Shown here: positions 39,253-42,575 of the stretch, piece after piece | Layout of the letters: every line of letters starts with the position of its first letter | How positions within the stretch are numbered: position 1 is the stretch's first letter | Source of the DNA: a virus | DNA length: 42,575 bases | Direction: 5' to 3' (one strand) | Virus record (IMG/VR): IMGVR_UViG_3300028045_000003 | Span: 1 to 42,575 of that record | Position numbers and translations under genes: made by a program | Notes under the pieces: model-generated | Seen by the model: the letters and a program-made list of their open reading frames with translations, nothing else | What the model was told of the DNA's origin: nothing | The model's database searches: none

Positions 39253-41321
39253 TCTTGTTTTTCTCCCCAACTACTAACACCATATTTATTTATTGGTGCA
39301 TATTCAAAATCAACATCTAACATTATATGTTTATGTGGGTAGGCTTCTCTCATGCATTTTCTAATTATTGGAATTGCTTTTTCTTCCTCACCTATTTTTA
39401 TATTAAAAATATTTTCATCGTGAACACAAATAGTAAAATATGATTCAAGCCCTGCCTCTTTTAATCCATTGTTTACTGCTATAATACTGGCCTTGGTAAT
39501 ATCAGCACTTGTGCTTTGTACAAACGCATTTAAAGCTTTATAAGATTCTTCAGGATCAAGGTAAATAACTCTACCAAAGGCATTATGAATTTTCCCATAC
39601 ATTTTAACTTCACGTTCTAATCGTTTTTGAAATTTTTTAAGCTTTGGAAGTGCCATAAAGAATTTAGTTTTAAAATCACTAACTTTTCTCTTTGCTTCAT
39701 TTTCTTCTTCTTCATTTGCATTTGCAGGTAAAAGGCTTAAGTTTTTTGCTAATCCCAATAATCCAAGCCCATATGCAAGTGCTAATGATATTTGTTTAAT
39801 GTCATACCTGCTAAAATCTAAAGATAGTAGTGCCCACAAAATAGCCTTTACAGCTAAATAAAAATCTTTATATTCCCCTGATTTAAGCTTTTCAATAACT
39901 GGCATTTCTTCAGCTTGATCAAGCATTACAATCATTTCCTGTTGACTGTAATCTACAAAAAATAATCTAAATCCTTCATCAGCAATAAATGATTTTCTAA
40001 CTGCAAAGGCATCATCATCATCTAAATCAACATAGTATTTTTCTAAGTTTTGAAGGTTAGGGTTTGAACTTGAAAACCTTCCAGTTTTAGCAGCATTCTG
40101 ATTAAGATCAGCATGTATATAATAGTTTTCATCTTGGAGAGTTATAAAATTTCGATAGTATGTGTTTAACTTTTTTTCAGCTTCTTTTGCGGCAGTTAGT
40201 TTTGTTAGGAAATCTAGTTTAGGGTTTTTCTCAACTAATTTTTTTAATGTCTTTTTATCAGTTATGTAATTACCTTTTTCATAGTTTATAGCCTTATCCA
40301 TTGCCTGATGATAATGCTTATCTTTACCCTGTTCTTTAGCTATTTTAGCCTTCTCAAGCCAATTGCTACGCATCTTATGGGCATGTTCAGTTGCATCTTT
40401 GCGTGGAACCTCAACGCCTTTTGCAGTTAAAAATTCAGCTAATTGTTTACCACTGTTGAGGTTTATACCACCTGTAATTTTATTTACTTCAGTACTCAAT
40501 TTTTTATAATCTTTTTCTTCTTTAGTAATTGCCTTTTTTGTGTAGGCTTCCCAATGCTTTACCCCTTTAATTTTTGTTTCAAGTAAAACACTAGTTAATG
40601 CTACTTCTCTTTGAGCTACACTAATCATTGTTGGGCAATCATCATCACGGTCACTTATATATTGTTTATCTTTATAGTTTATACAATTTAAAATCTTTTG
40701 CCCTAAATCATAAGTTGTTCTTGCATCATCACAACCATATTCAAACATTAATTCAATTGGAACTTTTTGATATTCAGGAATTGTTTTGCCTTTAAAAATA
40801 TCTTTGATGTAATTACCATCATAATCTTTTTGATATAAATCATTTGATTTAATATGCTCTAGTACTAAATCATTTTTCTGTTGGCATTTATAATATTGTG
40901 CTAAATATTTCATTGATAAAAAAGATTCTTTATCAAATTTACTTTTGCCATGCTTATTGTAATCTATTCTTGCTATTGAAGGGCAATCAATAATTCTTTG
41001 ATTAAATTTTAAACCGTCAAAGTGGCTTATTGTCCCATCGAAAATTGCATTAACATAATAAATAATCCTATTAGGATCATCAAATATAGGTTGTAATTTT
41101 TGTTTATGCTTCCAATCAAGTTTGTTATTAAAGTTAACATAAAATTCATCATCCTTTGTTGCGAAAATGTGAGAAAAAGCCCTTGAACCATGGAACGGGT
41201 TTAGCCCACCTATTCCTAATGGCCCAAAGGTTTCAGTATCATGGGCAAGGCGTGCATGACTTGTGAGTTCACTTATAATTTCTTTTAAGAACTTTTCAGT
41301 TTCAACGATATGCCTTGCCAT
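39240..41321 (-). CDS. Family A DNA polymerase with 3'-5' exonuclease (693 aa)
   Basis: Exonuclease motifs: H-D-T-E-T (Asp28, Glu30) and Y-G-C-D-D-A-R-T-T-Y-D. Polymerase motif A F-V-D-Y-S-Q-Q-E (about 452-459), motif B R-Y-D-I-K-Q-I-S-L-A-L-A-Y-G (about 502-515), motif C V-H-D-E-N (about 631-635). Motif A has Q-Q-E instead of the common Q-I-E. The residue equal to E. coli Pol I Phe762 is Leu. It should be the replicative enzyme together with the primase-helicase. An AAGGAAGT ribosome site precedes the ATG. Confidence 0.96.
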   Translation of the reverse strand: MARHIVETEKFLKEIISELTSHARLAHDTETFGPLGIGGLNPFHGSRAFSHIFATKDDEFYVNFNNKLDWKHKQKLQPIFDDPNRIIYYVNAIFDGTISHFDGLKFNQRIIDCPSIARIDYNKHGKSKFDKESFLSMKYLAQYYKCQQKNDLVLEHIKSNDLYQKDYDGNYIKDIFKGKTIPEYQKVPIELMFEYGCDDARTTYDLGQKILNCINYKDKQYISDRDDDCPTMISVAQREVALTSVLLETKIKGVKHWEAYTKKAITKEEKDYKKLSTEVNKITGGINLNSGKQLAEFLTAKGVEVPRKDATEHAHKMRSNWLEKAKIAKEQGKDKHYHQAMDKAINYEKGNYITDKKTLKKLVEKNPKLDFLTKLTAAKEAEKKLNTYYRNFITLQDENYYIHADLNQNAAKTGRFSSSNPNLQNLEKYYVDLDDDDAFAVRKSFIADEGFRLFFVDYSQQEMIVMLDQAEEMPVIEKLKSGEYKDFYLAVKAILWALLSLDFSRYDIKQISLALAYGLGLLGLAKNLSLLPANANEEEENEAKRKVSDFKTKFFMALPKLKKFQKRLEREVKMYGKIHNAFGRVIYLDPEESYKALNAFVQSTSADITKASIIAVNNGLKEAGLESYFTICVHDENIFNIKIGEEEKAIPIIRKCMREAYPHKHIMLDVDFEYAPINKYGVSSWGEKQEWKS

Positions 41322-41332
41322 GGTTTACTTCC

Positions 41333-41542
41333 TTATTTAACTAATGATCTAACTGCACAATCTTTTGCTTCTAATAATTTTCTAATGCCTGCCGCTGTCT
41401 CTCTACCATCAGCATCATCATTAACACATCTAAATGCCATTTGATGTGCAAGCTCACTAAAATCTCTACTTATTACTTGAAGATGTTCAGGCAAATGTGA
41501 GAATTTAAAATACTTTAATATGTAATCAAAATTTTGTTCCAT
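41333..41542 (-). CDS. Conserved phage protein with L-E-A-K-D-x-A-V-R ending (69 aa)
   Basis: F-S-H-L-P-E-H-L-Q, then F-S-E-L-A-H-Q, and R-K-L-L-E-A-K-D-C-A-V-R is a family widely seen in phages, often among early or tail-end genes; its role is not known. It shares a 17-bp identical start region with DNA polymerase (same ribosome site and CCATGG context). Confidence 0.8.
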   Translation of the reverse strand: MEQNFDYILKYFKFSHLPEHLQVISRDFSELAHQMAFRCVNDDADGRETAAGIRKLLEAKDCAVRSLVK

Positions 41543-41545
41543 GGT

Positions 41546-41785
41546 TTACTTCCTTTTAGTTCTGTATGGTTTACCTGTTCTTGACTTTGAATGATTAGCC
41601 CCAAGCCATTTATCAGCATCAATTGAATCTTTGTTTGAAATACCAAGCCCTTTTTCTAATAAGATTTCAACTAAAAGCCAACCTGCAATTCCCATTGCTT
41701 CAGCTTTAGTTTTAATTTGATACTTCACTTCATCACTCATTTGCCGCTGATAAAAAGTTGATCTTGTTTTTATCTTCTTTGCCAT
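41546..41785 (-). CDS. Small basic early protein (79 aa)
   Basis: Lys/Arg-rich at both ends (MAKKIKTRS, Y-R-T-K-R-K), with a helical hydrophobic middle (G-I-A-G-W-L-L-V-E-I-L-L-E-K-G-L-G). It could bind DNA, and a helix pair like RHH proteins is possible but no strand is clear. Lies between the basic-tailed protein and the conserved 69-aa gene. Confidence 0.65.
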   Translation of the reverse strand: MAKKIKTRSTFYQRQMSDEVKYQIKTKAEAMGIAGWLLVEILLEKGLGISNKDSIDADKWLGANHSKSRTGKPYRTKRK

Positions 41786-41787
41786 GA

Positions 41788-42575
41788 TTAAATTCCTGCG
41801 TTGTCACTAGCTGCATCTACAACATTAGAGTTTGATTTTTTAGCCGATTGTTTTGCAGCATCATGAACATCACTATCATCAATTTCAATAGCGTTAGCAT
41901 CAATCATTGAAGTTATTTCAGTATGTGCATCTTTTAAAAATGGCATCATCTTTTCAGGAAGAAGCCCACCAAATTTAACAACTTTTACATAATAATCATG
42001 CTCTTTTTTAACTTCAACTGTTGATAACTTGAACCATCCAACATAACTTGGAAGCTTTTTAGCATTAAGAACTTTAATATCACTAACTAAATCACGCCCA
42101 CCACCTTTAGAAGTAGATGCAAAATCTAATACATATGGTTTAACAATTCCCGCTTGAGCATCTTCACCTAAAAGAACATAAGCACTAATTACTTGCCTTC
42201 TAGTAAATTCATTTCCTTCTTCAGTAAACTGATATTCAAGCTCATGATTTTTACCAAGCACCATCATTTCGCTAGAAACAAATTCTTTTTTGCCATCAGC
42301 TAATAACTTAAATGTTTGCCATCGTTTAAAAGTTTTAATTACTATAAACGGTAGAAATTCTTTTTCACCATCAATGTCTAATAACTTTTCTTCAGTACGT
42401 GAATTAATATAATCACCATCTTCAATGCCATTTCCTTTAGCTTTGGAGAGTTCAGACATTGTTTGCATTAACCAAATCTTAGGAACAACAATATCATTTT
42501 GAAATAATTCTTTATTACCTGTAATATCTAGTTCAACACCTTCAAAGTTAGATATATCATAATTTGCAATTGCAG
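41788..42575 (-). CDS. C-terminal part of 299-aa early protein, possibly ssDNA-binding (starts at 239)
   Basis: With 1-239 this makes one uninterrupted 299-residue protein. After the N-terminal basic tail, the body (about 60-260) shows S-K-A-K-G-N-G-I-E-D-G-D-Y-I-N-S, F-L-P-F-I-V-I-K-T-F, and strands around V-I-S-A-Y-V-L-L. This has the beta-rich look of phage single-stranded-DNA-binding-like proteins but no proven match. The C-terminal 40 residues are acidic, then Ser/Asn/Ala-rich (D-D-S-D-V-H), as is common in ssDNA-binding proteins. The stop is at 41788. Confidence 0.8.
   Translation of the reverse strand, partial: AIANYDISNFEGVELDITGNKELFQNDIVVPKIWLMQTMSELSKAKGNGIEDGDYINSRTEEKLLDIDGEKEFLPFIVIKTFKRWQTFKLLADGKKEFVSSEMMVLGKNHELEYQFTEEGNEFTRRQVISAYVLLGEDAQAGIVKPYVLDFASTSKGGGRDLVSDIKVLNAKKLPSYVGWFKLSTVEVKKEHDYYVKVVKFGGLLPEKMMPFLKDAHTEITSMIDANAIEIDDSDVHDAAKQSAKKSNSNVVDAASDNAGI
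42449..42575. repeat. Terminal direct repeat, right copy
   Basis: Exact copy of bases 1-127. See the left copy for why this is read as a circular-assembly overlap. Confidence 0.9.

Noticed and set aside
1-42575. Frequent CACGTG as a regulatory or restriction motif
   Set aside because: Nearly all copies arise in coding sequence from a CGT codon followed by G; looks like codon context, only mildly above expectation.
1-42575. Integrase, CI-type repressor, tRNA genes, retroelement (DGR)
   Set aside because: No protein or RNA with these signatures was seen on either strand.

Overview
The window is a complete, AT-rich (roughly one-third GC by eye) tailed-phage genome read as an open circle. Bases 42449-42575 repeat bases 1-127 exactly, so the unique length is 42,448 bp, and one early gene of 299 codons runs across the junction. 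There is no integrase, excisionase, CI-like repressor, tRNA or CRISPR, so nothing here argues for lysogeny. A double-membrane (Gram-negative type) host is suggested by two lipoproteins, a spanin-like candidate, a zinc amidase and Sec signal peptides. The fibre carries two L-P-x-A-N-G-G-T motifs that I associate loosely with low-GC Bdellovibrionota-type genomes; that host guess is weak. The head genes are of the phage Mu family (DUF935-type portal, gpI-type protease, gpT-type capsid, gp36- and gpG-type connectors). The tail is a long non-contractile siphovirus tail (tube protein, TP901-type tape measure of 937 aa, no sheath).

Layout. (1) A leftward early operon starts at a promoter near 4760-4792, runs left through position 1, crosses the circular junction and ends at a terminator near 36923-36944. 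It encodes small unknown proteins, an SF2 helicase, a VRR-NUC-like nuclease, an HNH nuclease, a coiled-coil protein, a basic-tailed protein possibly of single-stranded-DNA-binding type, a family A DNA polymerase, a metzincin-type metalloprotease and a staphylococcal-nuclease-like nuclease. (2) A divergent control region (4731-4996) with a perfect 14-bp inverted repeat separates it from a rightward primase-SF3 helicase gene (4997-7549). (3) A 390-bp regulatory region (7918-8310) lies between a small leftward ribbon-helix-helix (RHH) gene and terS. (4) A rightward late region (8311-36958) carries terminase, portal, protease/scaffold, capsid, a block of fibre- or decoration-like genes, head-tail connectors, tail tube, tape measure, baseplate, fibres and lysis genes. 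Two leftward cassettes interrupt it: a lipoprotein gene (11413-11922) and three small genes including a second RHH regulator (25178-25618).

Regulation. Four rightward promoters (before primase, terS, portal and tail chaperone) share the -35 TTGTCA with 17-18 bp spacers. Each has a TGAGGTT box, in one orientation or the other, starting 47-62 bp upstream of the -35. A second short motif, ACTCTCC, occurs 15 times and lies on the sense strand in 13 of them. These two dispersed motifs are the best candidates for an undescribed phage-wide signal. Other points of interest are a portal fused to a head-morphogenesis domain, a DNA methyltransferase inside the head operon, a nested scaffold start, fibre-type genes inserted between capsid and connector genes, and signal peptides on two late proteins.
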